Assembly (NCBI GenBank): GCA_964595075.1
Contig: CAZQNT010000013.1
Span: 1 to 22,336 of the forward strand
Length of the DNA: 22,336 nucleotides
Direction of reading: 5' to 3'
Origin: JAHJFW01 sp964595075
GTDB taxonomy: Bacteria; Patescibacteriota; Patescibacteriia; 2-12-FULL-60-25
Shown here: piece by piece, positions 15,001-22,336 of the stretch
How the letters are laid out: every line of letters starts with the position of its first letter
Position numbering within the stretch: the first letter of the stretch is position 1
Notes under the pieces: model-generated
The model's database searches: none
Seen by the model: only the letters and a program-made list of their open reading frames with translations
Told to the model about the DNA's origin: nothing
Made by a program: the position numbers and the translations under genes

Positions 15001-16862
15001 TCGACCATACATCCAAGAGCGTTTCGCACCCCTAAACTACATACTTTGTCGATCCTTCCGTTGCCGCACGAGACAGACGCGTCGCACTTGCTCAAATTTA
15101 CGTCGTCAAGAAACTCCTTACATTCGTTACAGACCTGCAGCTTGAGTCCTTTCGGGTTATTCGGATCTTTCGTATCGCAATCCGTCAATTTCGTCTGTCC
15201 GATTTCGCACATTTCGCTCGCCGTACATGATCCTCCCGGACAATCGCTGTCTTTCACGCACGGATTCTTATCGTTGGATCCACCGCTGCACGCCTGACCG
15301 ATCTTCCCGTCTCCGCAAGTGCCGCTCTGTCCTATAGGTTGGTTGGTACAAACGTCTTTGTAAATGAAGCGACCGCCGACGAACCTGCACGAACCAGCGA
15401 CCGTTGGGTATTTGTTTTCCGGACATGAAACCGTGTTCTTCGGATCAGGGCACGGCCTACAATCCTTATCTTCGTCGCACAAGAATCCGAGCGTTTCCGA
15501 ATTCGCGCACCGTTTGATCTCCGTCATGAGCGAGGGCGACCACCATGCCGCATTCTTGTTTGTCGGCTGCGGCACTTCAAACTCGCTCGAAAGCTCGTAA
15601 CGCTGTCCGCCGTTCAACGCATGGTATTGATAAACGCGCGACGGTGAAATTCCGATTCGCGGACAAACGAATTTGCGCTCGTCAACATTCCAACAAGTAA
15701 GCGGTTCGGTTGAAGTCGTGGTGATAAAATCGTTTCCTTTAATCGTCACGCCTGTGCAGGATTCGTCCGTCGAACAATCCTGATTTCCTCCGCACGGCGT
15801 TCCGGACTTGGAGCACTTGCCGCAAGTGACGAATTCGTTCACCGGATCGGTCGGCTGCTTTCCGCCTACGGACTTCGAGAACTCCGCGTCCCACGACGGC
15901 CAACGTGAGTTGGTGTAGCTGAACAAAAAAGTGCCTGCAAGAAGCTTCGGATACGCTCCGTCTTTTATTTTTGCCGCCTCAATGACGCGCGACATTGCCT
16001 GAAAATCCGCCACGCGCTCCGTATCGCGAGATAATTTCAACTTGTAGCTTCCGCAATGAAAATCCGTTCCCAGTTTCAAGCAATCAAAATCGTTCGAGCA
16101 AGAAACGGTATTGCCTTCGTCGTCATAGTGCGGCTCGGCCGGCTCGATGTTCGGATCGTTCCCCTTTTCGCACGCGTTGCCAACGCCGTCCTTCAGGTTT
16201 ATGTTGAACGCCAAGGTTTGCACCATTTGATCGTATATCCCGACAGTGACGGGAGATGCGTCCGGGTTGCGAGAGATCAGATAGATGTTCGAATAAATCG
16301 ACGTGCCAGGCCCGTCGGTATTGGCTGCGGCGACATACGTGGTGTTCCCGTCCTGCAAAGCGCGATATCCGTCCACCATTATTGACTTTGGTTTTCCGCC
16401 AAAACCCCGCCACTTGTACCAATCCTCCGGAGAGTAGTGGAGCGGGTTGGATGCTACGCGAATACCGATACCGTCTTTTTTGAGCGCCTTGTTCTCGTCG
16501 CCGTAGGTGAAAAGATATTGACGCAAAATTCCTTCCTTCAAATCCGTCGTCGTTGGAGGAACAGGATTAATCGTGAGTTTCGGCAAATCGTCGTCCGTAC
16601 CGGCTGACCCGGCATCGCGACAATAGGTCGTTGAGAAGTTGAAAAAGTACGGACCGGTCTCAAAAATCGTGCCTTTGAGACTTGAATCCTGACCGTTTCC
16701 TGTAGGCTTTTTGTCGCGGAACGGCGCGATCGGTCCCGGTCCTTCCAAGCTCGGCCACGGATTTTCGCAAAGCGAAACCGTGACAGGCGCGCTTCCATGG
16801 ATAGACGACTCGGTGGTCGGCGGATTGCTCACTGTATCAGTCGTAATTTTTAGCCATGCCAT
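12054..16862 (-). CDS. Giant Cys-rich surface protein, 3' part (1602 aa, separated from the 5' part by a 5-bp duplication)
   Basis: Begins MAWLKITTDTV without signal peptide or TM segment, so it is unlikely to be an independent secreted protein. About 278-430: a pilin-like segment (RDTERVADFQAMSRVIEAAKI, then WPSWDAEFSKSVGGKQPTDPVNEF, then RVYQYHALNGGQRYELSSEFE) with a Cys insertion. About 446-975: Cys-rich repeats of the DUF4215/myxococcus type (CGDGxxxxxEQCDG, ELCDDGILNGSYGHC). About 1135-1200: a carboxypeptidase-regulatory-like beta-sandwich (GTIEGQLFDAVYNQVVPLAKV, then DDNGNFQITGL). The last 450 residues are Cys/Trp-rich and unrecognised, ending SNPAQWKAWSRANY. The start overlaps the upstream ORF by 13 bp. 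Deleting one ATGGC copy fuses them. It is an extracellular envelope or adhesion component by inference. Confidence 0.85.
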   Translation of the reverse strand: MAWLKITTDTVSNPPTTESSIHGSAPVTVSLCENPWPSLEGPGPIAPFRDKKPTGNGQDSSLKGTIFETGPYFFNFSTTYCRDAGSAGTDDDLPKLTINPVPPTTTDLKEGILRQYLFTYGDENKALKKDGIGIRVASNPLHYSPEDWYKWRGFGGKPKSIMVDGYRALQDGNTTYVAAANTDGPGTSIYSNIYLISRNPDASPVTVGIYDQMVQTLAFNINLKDGVGNACEKGNDPNIEPAEPHYDDEGNTVSCSNDFDCLKLGTDFHCGSYKLKLSRDTERVADFQAMSRVIEAAKIKDGAYPKLLAGTFLFSYTNSRWPSWDAEFSKSVGGKQPTDPVNEFVTCGKCSKSGTPCGGNQDCSTDESCTGVTIKGNDFITTTSTEPLTCWNVDERKFVCPRIGISPSRVYQYHALNGGQRYELSSEFEVPQPTNKNAAWWSPSLMTEIKRCANSETLGFLCDEDKDCRPCPDPKNTVSCPENKYPTVAGSCRFVGGRFIYKDVCTNQPIGQSGTCGDGKIGQACSGGSNDKNPCVKDSDCPGGSCTASEMCEIGQTKLTDCDTKDPNNPKGLKLQVCNECKEFLDDVNLSKCDASVSCGNGRIDKVCSLGVRNALGCMVDDECKGDGKNIADGKCVSSGELCDDGILNGSYGHCNIKCNGYAAYCGDQQISPGEMCDNGPSNLQGTGNGDYCDTNGSCTITNSCSLDCKGIAPYCGDGVVTAPEQCDGQTQTTTKGICKAGSALDEPCSVDADCGENGKCAKSDGIDPLASCENVKIKKCSGSLKQCVTPTYETENHDPSLFKVCKENADCVKESGGKTSCRSVQEFVGRCSSDVQCSLSTIPGVCQEYPTAHIRTCNTSGLSQCSYTNWSPCKVLNFCGDGIIDKPSEECDDGSGNGDTKACTSSCKKNVCGDGKPLMGVEDCDAGSQNGKVTCSADYNPTCASCSTQCKFLTTAGGYCGDAKKNGPEQCDGTQTVTIKEDQVSDCEKNYSFNQKFLCPYLNADCEKTPCVQTTETGITCQAIGYDFPSNGIKPALFSLDGNTETVPSADPVFGGFKKYEKTAFHECLGLKEGEKFAFTFPDEMPTTNEFWKCVREKGPALGVGIKTEGSPALISCGSSCSFSGCGKCSDDIGTGTIEGQLFDAVYNQVVPLAKVSLIYKGVLVKQTSSDDNGNFQITGLNNRSECAQYKLIVDKYDDNPCTGNQPNRPSCGYPKAPGWQYTYSIDEGIRGGYWPLTTPTFGVDNYLDAVSQKKDGKIYLFPRPGKGEAYFTVLWEKPWTTMANGISGGFNNHLVIPESYAYTATSKVEDIKSCIYANRPASTQQCARDITWSSKTRGNLDVSQLPYAYLLCLHNAGEKVGGYAGEYGTKVNNCPVEGRSACLLANPGDYEKCSQGLSQTAALALNKPWPCEDTWWNICDFYKEGPLTTYFRYSAFGNAQEPLRMFWDYQVGKSISPINNNTTNVLKSHLINKGYTAVISTDKQILEVNAKDLKEGSCKGDCKFWHIADLYSGDGSVIVRNALKWGRSSSENTEGVAVYEHGFDGFWRTKYCAFPGDGNEESLWRTCSTDDDCKAINGSTCVTYKQSNPAQWKAWSRANY
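13265..13460 (-). other. Carboxypeptidase-regulatory-like (CNA-B/CarboxypepD_reg type) beta-sandwich segment
   Basis: GTGTIEGQLFDAVYNQVVPLA, then KVSLIYKGVLVKQTSSDDNGNFQITGLNN and a KLIVDKYDD strand. The pattern G-x-V/L-x-D...PLAxVxL...TxxDxxGxFxIxxL is typical of this fold. It usually acts as a rigid stalk or spacer in surface proteins. Confidence 0.65.
13940..15527 (-). repeat. Cys-rich CGDG...CDDG repeat cluster 2
   Basis: Units including CGNGRIDKVC, GELCDDGILNGSYGHC, CGDQQISPGEMCDNG, CGDGVVTAPEQCDG, CGDGIIDKPSEECDDG, CGDGKPLMGVEDCDAG and CGDAKKNGPEQCDG. They are mixed with short CxxDxDC motifs, and spacing is irregular. Confidence 0.85.
15573..16031 (-). other. Pilin/pseudopilin-like globular segment inside the giant protein
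   Basis: Residues about 278-430 of the downstream ORF run RDTERVADFQAMSRVIEAAKI, then KDGAYP, WPSWDAEFSK, PTDPVNEF, and RVYQYHALNGGQRYELSSEFE. This order (helix with R-x-x-D-x-x-x-hydrophobic, GxYP, TDPxN, YxY...YxLxxxxE) is that of the soluble half of GspG/type IV pilin proteins, but with no prepilin leader or hydrophobic N-helix. Confidence 0.5.
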
Positions 16863-19800
16863 GACGAACGCGGATTCAAAACGTTCACGACCGATTTTTC
16901 ACTCGTACTCCACGGAAGCCAATCGAACGCATATTCCTTGACCGACACGATCGGGACGGCAGCATTGTTGTTTAATGCGATCGCTTGCGCCTGAAACGGA
17001 TGAATGTCGGTTTGTTTGGTGAACAAAAGCGGATGTTCCTTGCTAGTGTCCGTAACCTGTATCAAATTCACGGTACAAATCTGCTTTCCTGTCGTGAACG
17101 AGAAAGTGAGCGGTCCGCTTTCAGCGGATGCATCGTATGCCGCGACAACGCCTTTGGCGGTTTTTATCCCATGCCTATTCGCGAGATCCGCGTTATCGGA
17201 GAAAGGATCCGTCGTAGTAGAATTGTCGCCAAAAAACTTCACGCGATATTTCGTATCCGGTTCGAGCGCGGAATCGAGTTTGAATTTATAAGACGCTGTT
17301 CCCTCGCTCGATGCCGGAACCCAAGACCCCGTGACCGATCCCTTGCACCACACCGCGGCAAAAGCCGGATCACCGGTCCACCAAGCGACTACGCGATGCC
17401 AAAGCCGCTCAAACCATCCGACGATTCCGTCGCGCAACGGACGAAAATCTTCCGTAACAACCGTGGTTCCGTCCGGACATTTTCCGCCGGCGTCTTGCTT
17501 CGCTATTTGTACATTTGCTGCAACGCTCTCTACATTCATAGAAACGTTAAAAGCGGTGCTGATCTCAACGTTACGACAAACTCCCGTGCCGCTCGGATAC
17601 GAGGTGGCGATCGTGGGGCGTAAAGAGCAACACCCTTTGTCGGTGAGCCCCATTGCCTTGCCTTGAGAGTTCGGCTTACAAGTGTTCTCGTCCGTAAACG
17701 CGCACTGCAAACCATATGTCGCCTCTCCGGTTTTTCCTTCGACCAGAGCTGAAATTTTCGATGACATCACGCCGTTCTCATCCGGATCCGCATCGCCGAC
17801 GATATATGCGAGCTGCACATTATCCACTAGCCCGTCTCCTTTCGCCGTTCCGACCGGAGGCACCGGCGCGGAGTTTTTCGGCGCGTTTTGCAGAGACTTG
17901 TCGCTGGAAGAAAGTCCCGCGTCGCACTGTTCTCCGATTCCAACGATGCCGTCGCTGCAAAAACTTGGAGTCGGATATTTAACCGACGATCCTTCCAAGA
18001 GACAGGACGCGCTGCATCCGTCCCCTCCCATTTTATTTCCATCTTCGCAGTCTTCGCCAGCATCAATAATGCCGTTTCCGCAAGTATTGGAATTTCCTAT
18101 ATGAAGACAGGTCTTACCGTTGCATCCTGCCGGAAAAGTCGGATCCGAAACGCTTTGCTTTTCACAGGTTTCGCCCGGCTCAAGAAGCGCGTTTCCGCAT
18201 ACGGAAGACACGCTGGGCGACGATCCCGTGTGCAAGCATTGGTTGGAACAACCGTCATTGCTGGCTAAATTTCCGTCGTCGCAATCCTCGCCGTCAGCAA
18301 TGTCGCCGTTGCCGCACGTGCTCTTCGCTGAAACGGATCCGGTATTACGGCAGAAAGACGAGCAACCGCGATATTGCCGAGGCGCGCATGTTCCGCCGTT
18401 CTTCTCGCAAGCCGCCTTGTCAGCCGGCTTAGTGCAAAACGAACCGTCTGGAGTATTGGATTCTGCTGGAGCGCCGAGGCACTGCATGCCGAAATCGCAC
18501 GCCTCGCCTTGTTCGAGCGTTCCGTTGCCGCAAGTTCCGGTCGTGACTTGCGACACCGGTTTCCAGAGGCATATATTCGGATCGCACTGTCCGACGTTGC
18601 TGGGGATCCCCGGATCGCACTGCTCGCCGGAAGTTGCGCCGGAAGGAAGAACGGAACACGCGTCATTGTACGGAGTGAGTCCGCCTTTGCAGTAAACCGC
18701 GTCCGTTGTTTCGATCATCCCATTTCCGCACACCGCGACTTTTCCATATTGCGCTTGGCTTCCCATCGCAAGACAAATCGCGCTGCACTGCGGAGGCAAT
18801 TGAGCCCCTGTATCAACCGCTCCAAGTCCCACGAAATCCGCCACCTTTTTATCCGAAGTCGCCCATGAGGCGTTCTGCGTCTGTACGAGCGCTTGTCCAA
18901 CGGCGCTGCACTCATCGGCTTTTCCGAACGGAGTCGCGACAAACAATTGCCGCGCGTCGATTGCGGTTTCATATTTTTCAAGCGGCGCCACGTCCACGGA
19001 ATCCGCCTTGCAATAAGAGTCGGGTCCTAGCTTGGTTCGGAAAGTCCAGACGAATCCCTCGGGATCGTTGAGCCCTGTCATTAGCACGCCGTTCATTCCC
19101 TTAATACCATTGTCCGTTCCGCCCTTTAGCAGTACTCGATAATATTTTCCAGGTTGCAGCAACAGCGTCTGATCCGATTTGATCGGTTTGATGCTCAAAA
19201 ACCGTTTTACCGTTTCCATGGTTTTCGGAACCGGCACCACGGTAATGGAATTCGACGGAATCTCAAGCGGCGCGCCGAGCTCCGTCAAAGCGCAATTCTC
19301 ATTGGCGCACGGACGCACTTCCACGTTTCCGGCAATGGACTTAGGATCCAGCTCCTGTGAAAACCTCGCCCAAACAAGAGAGTTGATGCACGCGAGCTGA
19401 CAGCGCGGCGCGTAATCCTCGACTTTCGGCGGAATGAATTTTACGTAGAGCTGCGCGACTCCTTTCACGTTATCCGGTTTGGCGATCGCGTTCATGTTTA
19501 CCGGAACGTTTCCTGTTTCAGTAATGGCAACTCCGGTTTGTTTGCAGCTGACTTTCCCCTGTTCCACGTTGAGAGGCGTATCGAAAATCGCGCGTCCGTC
19601 GCCGTTTCCGTCGCCATGCTCCCATTCCCAATCGTATTTCTCGCATTGTAAAACCACGCAAGCGTCGTCTTTCGAAATCGGAGACGCAAGATACGGAACT
19701 TCTCCGCCGGCATCGTTTAATTCATACGGATGAGGGGAAACGCTGACCGATCCTATTGCGCACGGATCCTTTGACGCTCGCGTCTTAAACTTGAAGCAAT

Positions 19801-22336
19801 ATCCGACTCCTTTGCCGCATGAGTCGCTTTCGTCCATATTGTCTCCGCCAACGCCCGCGCCTTTCACGCCGGTTAAAATCTGCACGAGATACGTTGTGTC
19901 GATATCCAAGTCCACTTTCGGAGAAATACGAACCAAATCCTGATCCGGAGACGCTACTTGAAGCAATGGCGATCCGCCCGCCTGCTCGACGTCCGTCGTA
20001 GTGGAACACGCTTCATTCGTACACTTTTTAAGAAGAAAATTCGTTTTCGTGACCGTAGTCGGATCAAGATGCGCGGTAAAGCGCGCGATTATAGCCGCGT
20101 TCACGCAAGCATTCTCCCCTCCCGTGCGCGAAATCCACGGCGAAGGAGACGGAACCGGGGCCGGTATATTTTTCGGCGCGCACTCTTCCACAACGCGCGG
20201 CGCGACCGGAATAAGTCCGGTTGAAGATTGCCATGCGTACATGGCGGACTGCGTAACGACGCCGCAAGATTGTTCCTTTGGAACGCACGTGCCGTTTCCG
20301 CAGCACTGTTCGCTCGAGCTGCAAACTCCCGCTTCTTCATTGCAATTTCTAACTTGAAAATTAACTCCGTTCGACGGCGTGCCTTGCGCGGAAAGCGAAA
20401 CGGGTCCTGTTACCGCTCCGGCGGGAACCGTTGTTTTGACTTCGCCGTTCGTCCAAGCAGATGATATAGCGGCCTTGGCGTCATAAAAAGTTACAGTGCC
20501 GACGCTGGAACCGAAACGCTCTCCTATAAGAGAGACGTCCGTTCCTATTGGGCCGACGCTAGGGATCACTGCGCAGATCCCCGGCTTGGCGTTCGCGGAT
20601 GTTACGGAAAAACTTACGGCATTTGATTCCGCATTATCGGAACGTATAAGGCGAACCGTATAAGCCCCTGGCTGAACCTGTTGCTTATTAAGAAAATCTT
20701 GCGGCACTTTCACTGTCACGCTTGTCTGCTTCCAATATCCGGCCGAACACGCCGAAGGAAACGAGGTGTCACCAAGCGCTTCATATCCGCTGGAAACCTG
20801 TTTGAAACGAACCGTTCCGATGCTTGATCCGAAATTTTTTCCGGTTAATGTAACGTACTCCGCTCTAGGACCTTCGGCAGGATCCACGCTTGCGATGCTG
20901 GGAGGTCCGGCAACCGCCTTGTTCTGCACCAAGAATGTGACCGGATTGCTTAAAATCGTACCGACTTTCACTTTAATGGACTGTTTCCCGTTTCCAACGA
21001 CCGGTACGTTTGCCACGATCTCCTCATCCATCCAGGAAGAAAACGAGGATAATGTAGATGGGCCGAAAACCACTTGAGCGGGGGCTGTTCCAAATCCGCC
21101 TCCTTTAACCTTGAACTGATCGCCTACAAAACCGGAAGTCGGAGAAAGTCCGCAAATCCCGGGATACGAAGAATCGTCAACAACGAAGTCGGGAATATTC
21201 GGACCGCGATTGTCATCGGTCCGGTCAGAAAGACTACTCGCGCCGTTGGTCAAACCGATTGGTCCGCTAGCCGCGCCGTCCGGAACGGAAATGACGACCT
21301 GCGAAGAACTCCACATTGTAAATCCGTTTTGGATGCACGCTTGCGGCGGAGACGCGAGTTTGTCGTCTCCGGCTCCAGGTCCGCCGAAGAAAGTCACTTG
21401 GCCGGAATTGCCAAAATTCGCGCCGTTAAGCGTTACAAAAGTTCCCGGCTTTCCGTTTTGAGGACTGACCGCCGTGATTGTCGGCTGTTCAACGCACACG
21501 TTATTCTGACACACGCTTGAAGAGCATTGACTGTTGGACGTGCAGCTTCCCCCGGAACACGCGCCGCAAAAACCCGCGGTGTTCGGAATTCCTCCGCAAT
21601 CTATGTCAGTCTCATCGCCGTCCTTCACGCCGTTGAAACATGACGGTGAACGAACAACTACGCTGATCGGGGAGCTGTTCGTTTCATGCGCGTCTATGTC
21701 AAAAGCGGATGCGCGCAACTCGCGAACCGATTGGAGCGGAATGCCCGCCGTGTCCCATTGAACCTCCGCATTGTAGACAAGCGGAGAGCTGGATGCATTA
21801 GGTCCGGATTGGTCAACGTAGTTTCCATTATCAGTAAAGGAAACGTATGAGATTCCGCTGTCGTCGGTCGAATACGCGCGAAGCGTCACCAAACTGTCAG
21901 CCGGAACAGCTTGTCCATCCAGCGGCTCGATAACGGAAACCGTTGGAGGCGTGGTATCGATCAAATTTCCGGTATGAAATTTCGCCGTGCACGCCGGAGC
22001 AAATCCACCGCACACGATGGATTGTCCGGTATTGGAACGAAGACCCGAACCGATCGTTACCGTGAAATCACCATCGCCGTCAAAACAAAACAGTTTGTCG
22101 TTCGGCGTGGGGCACGGATCGGAAGGCGTGAACAAAACCACTGCGCCGTTTACCGCAAACGTTCCTCCGACAGTCGATCCACCGTCCTTCGTCACCACGA
22201 TGGCAGAAACGGATTTATCGTCGACTGTGCGCGTAAAAAGCAATTTAACTTGTACGTTGCGGATCGGAACCGCGCCTTGCGGAGAAATGGTTTTTACTTG
22301 AAAAGACTGCGCCCCTCCGGATCCTCCAAACCCGCC
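16850..22336 (-). CDS. Giant Cys-rich surface protein, 5' part (at least 1828 aa, start outside window)
   Basis: The frame is open to the window edge. The first visible residues are GGFGGSGGAQSFQVKTISPQ..., so the true start lies beyond it. Domains in order, numbering from the TTG at 22243: a Big_5-like Ig fold (to about 95), an Ig-like repeat after DTTPPTVSVIEP, CFNGVKDGDETDIDCGG (202-218), and four IPT/TIG domains (about 253-340, 358-440, 448-546, 552-632). Further Big_5-like units are interleaved with Cys clusters (about 660-1160). CGNGxxxxGExCDDGN repeats (about 1170-1450) and a further Big_5-like unit with a Trp-rich insertion follow. Large size, all-beta modules and Cys pairs indicate a secreted or surface-exposed protein, probably adhesive. 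It ends SSWHG at 16850 because of the duplication at 16853-16862. Confidence 0.88.
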   Translation of the reverse strand, partial: GGFGGSGGAQSFQVKTISPQGAVPIRNVQVKLLFTRTVDDKSVSAIVVTKDGGSTVGGTFAVNGAVVLFTPSDPCPTPNDKLFCFDGDGDFTVTIGSGLRSNTGQSIVCGGFAPACTAKFHTGNLIDTTPPTVSVIEPLDGQAVPADSLVTLRAYSTDDSGISYVSFTDNGNYVDQSGPNASSSPLVYNAEVQWDTAGIPLQSVRELRASAFDIDAHETNSSPISVVVRSPSCFNGVKDGDETDIDCGGIPNTAGFCGACSGGSCTSNSQCSSSVCQNNVCVEQPTITAVSPQNGKPGTFVTLNGANFGNSGQVTFFGGPGAGDDKLASPPQACIQNGFTMWSSSQVVISVPDGAASGPIGLTNGASSLSDRTDDNRGPNIPDFVVDDSSYPGICGLSPTSGFVGDQFKVKGGGFGTAPAQVVFGPSTLSSFSSWMDEEIVANVPVVGNGKQSIKVKVGTILSNPVTFLVQNKAVAGPPSIASVDPAEGPRAEYVTLTGKNFGSSIGTVRFKQVSSGYEALGDTSFPSACSAGYWKQTSVTVKVPQDFLNKQQVQPGAYTVRLIRSDNAESNAVSFSVTSANAKPGICAVIPSVGPIGTDVSLIGERFGSSVGTVTFYDAKAAISSAWTNGEVKTTVPAGAVTGPVSLSAQGTPSNGVNFQVRNCNEEAGVCSSSEQCCGNGTCVPKEQSCGVVTQSAMYAWQSSTGLIPVAPRVVEECAPKNIPAPVPSPSPWISRTGGENACVNAAIIARFTAHLDPTTVTKTNFLLKKCTNEACSTTTDVEQAGGSPLLQVASPDQDLVRISPKVDLDIDTTYLVQILTGVKGAGVGGDNMDESDSCGKGVGYCFKFKTRASKDPCAIGSVSVSPHPYELNDAGGEVPYLASPISKDDACVVLQCEKYDWEWEHGDGNGDGRAIFDTPLNVEQGKVSCKQTGVAITETGNVPVNMNAIAKPDNVKGVAQLYVKFIPPKVEDYAPRCQLACINSLVWARFSQELDPKSIAGNVEVRPCANENCALTELGAPLEIPSNSITVVPVPKTMETVKRFLSIKPIKSDQTLLLQPGKYYRVLLKGGTDNGIKGMNGVLMTGLNDPEGFVWTFRTKLGPDSYCKADSVDVAPLEKYETAIDARQLFVATPFGKADECSAVGQALVQTQNASWATSDKKVADFVGLGAVDTGAQLPPQCSAICLAMGSQAQYGKVAVCGNGMIETTDAVYCKGGLTPYNDACSVLPSGATSGEQCDPGIPSNVGQCDPNICLWKPVSQVTTGTCGNGTLEQGEACDFGMQCLGAPAESNTPDGSFCTKPADKAACEKNGGTCAPRQYRGCSSFCRNTGSVSAKSTCGNGDIADGEDCDDGNLASNDGCSNQCLHTGSSPSVSSVCGNALLEPGETCEKQSVSDPTFPAGCNGKTCLHIGNSNTCGNGIIDAGEDCEDGNKMGGDGCSASCLLEGSSVKYPTPSFCSDGIVGIGEQCDAGLSSSDKSLQNAPKNSAPVPPVGTAKGDGLVDNVQLAYIVGDADPDENGVMSSKISALVEGKTGEATYGLQCAFTDENTCKPNSQGKAMGLTDKGCCSLRPTIATSYPSGTGVCRNVEISTAFNVSMNVESVAANVQIAKQDAGGKCPDGTTVVTEDFRPLRDGIVGWFERLWHRVVAWWTGDPAFAAVWCKGSVTGSWVPASSEGTASYKFKLDSALEPDTKYRVKFFGDNSTTTDPFSDNADLANRHGIKTAKGVVAAYDASAESGPLTFSFTTGKQICTVNLIQVTDTSKEHPLLFTKQTDIHPFQAQAIALNNNAAVPIVSVKEYAFDWLPWSTSEKSVVNVLNPRSSWHG
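16853..16862. repeat. 5-bp tandem duplication (GCCAT x2; ATGGC x2 on coding strand) at the giant-gene frame break
   Basis: Coding strand: TCA TGG CAT GGC TAA (frame of the upstream ORF) against TC ATG GCA TGG CTA AAA (frame of the downstream ORF). Removing one ATGGC gives TCA TGG CTA AAA, joining ...NPRSS to WLKITTDTV in one frame. With that change, 12054-22336 is 10,278 bases, exactly 3,426 codons including the stop. Confidence 0.9.
17900..18740 (-). repeat. Cys-rich CGNG...GExCDDG repeat cluster 1
   Basis: Units such as CGNGTLEQGEACD, CGNGDIADGEDCDDGN, CGNALLEPGETCE, CGNGIIDAGEDCEDGN and CSDGIVGIGEQCDAG, with intervening CSxxC motifs. They match the DUF4215 / Myxococcus cysteine-rich repeat pattern found in secreted proteins. 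Confidence 0.85.
20348..21487 (-). repeat. Four IPT/TIG domain repeats in the giant protein
   Basis: Protein repeats starting ITAVSPQNGKPGTFVTLNG, ICGLSPTSGFVGDQFKVKG, IASVDPAEGPRAEYVTLTG and ICAVIPSVGPIGTDVSLIG. Each is followed by a xNFG/xxFG strand and a VxF strand. These are Ig-like folds common in extracellular adhesins and receptors. Confidence 0.85.

Noticed and set aside
16840..16870. Programmed -1 ribosomal frameshift in the giant gene
   Set aside because: No slippery heptamer lies before the stop of the first frame; the tandem ATGGC duplication explains the frame break more simply.
13940..18740. CRISPR-like periodic repeats in the Cys-rich regions
   Set aside because: The periodicity is at protein level with variable unit length and divergent DNA; there are no identical repeats with unique spacers and no cas genes.
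12405..22301. Many plus-strand ORFs of 60-200 codons opposite the giant gene
   Set aside because: They are shadows of a codon-biased Cys/Gly/Asp-rich coding region on the minus strand; none shows a recognisable domain.
1..22336. TGA recoding as glycine (as in some candidate phyla)
   Set aside because: Several clear genes (EVE, nrdR, ybeY, dgkA, giant protein) end at TGA at the expected length and no in-frame TGA is needed inside conserved domains.

Overview
The window looks like part of a metagenome-assembled genome from a small-genome bacterium, most likely Patescibacteria (Candidate Phyla Radiation), possibly one of the Parcubacteria-type lineages. This placement is inference. It rests on the FtsZ/FtsA/HtrA/NrdR sequence style, a giant Cys-rich surface protein next to a ybeY-dgkA-ftsA-ftsZ cluster, start codons without Shine-Dalgarno motifs, and use of TGA as an ordinary stop. 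Two runs of N (5140-5217 and 9500-9509) mark scaffold joins, and both fall inside genes.

Layout, left to right. 1-231: a tRNA-Asp(GUC) cut by the window edge and a second tRNA-Asp-like copy interrupted in its T loop by 59 structured bases, both on the minus strand. 232-1023: an intergenic 32-bp palindrome, an EVE-domain gene on the plus strand, and the C-terminal remnant of a RelE/ParE toxin. 1064-2579: a divergent pair, a coiled-coil and Ala/Pro/Glu-rich protein (minus) and a 57-aa small protein (plus), sharing a palindromic promoter region. 2696-5269: htrA-pyk, an operon-like pair on the minus strand. 5281-5530: no gene, but dispersed inverted-repeat elements. 5531-9461: the minus-strand order ybeY-dgkA-ftsA-ftsZ-nrdR, with ATGA stop/start overlaps at the ybeY/dgkA and dgkA/ftsA junctions, a candidate promoter before ftsZ and a strong terminator between ftsZ and nrdR.

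9458-22336: a surface-protein block on the minus strand. It has two paralogous single-pass membrane proteins with Ca-binding DxDxDG repeats, an 80-aa single-pass membrane protein, and a giant modular protein of at least about 3,425 residues. The giant gene is currently split into two reading frames. A 5-base tandem duplication (ATGGC twice) at 16853-16862 causes the split exactly: removing one copy restores a single frame. The protein carries bacterial Ig-like and IPT/TIG domains, many Cys-rich CGNG/CGDG...CDDG repeats, a segment resembling the globular half of a type IV pilin or pseudopilin, and a carboxypeptidase-regulatory-like beta-sandwich. The most plausible role is a cell-surface adhesion or envelope structure, which is inference.

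The strongest points for follow-up are the 5-base duplication in the giant gene, an FtsZ lacking the N-terminal nucleotide-binding strand and T1 loop although the flanking sequence looks normal, the tRNA-Asp copy with an insertion in its T loop, and the pilin-like domain inside the giant protein.
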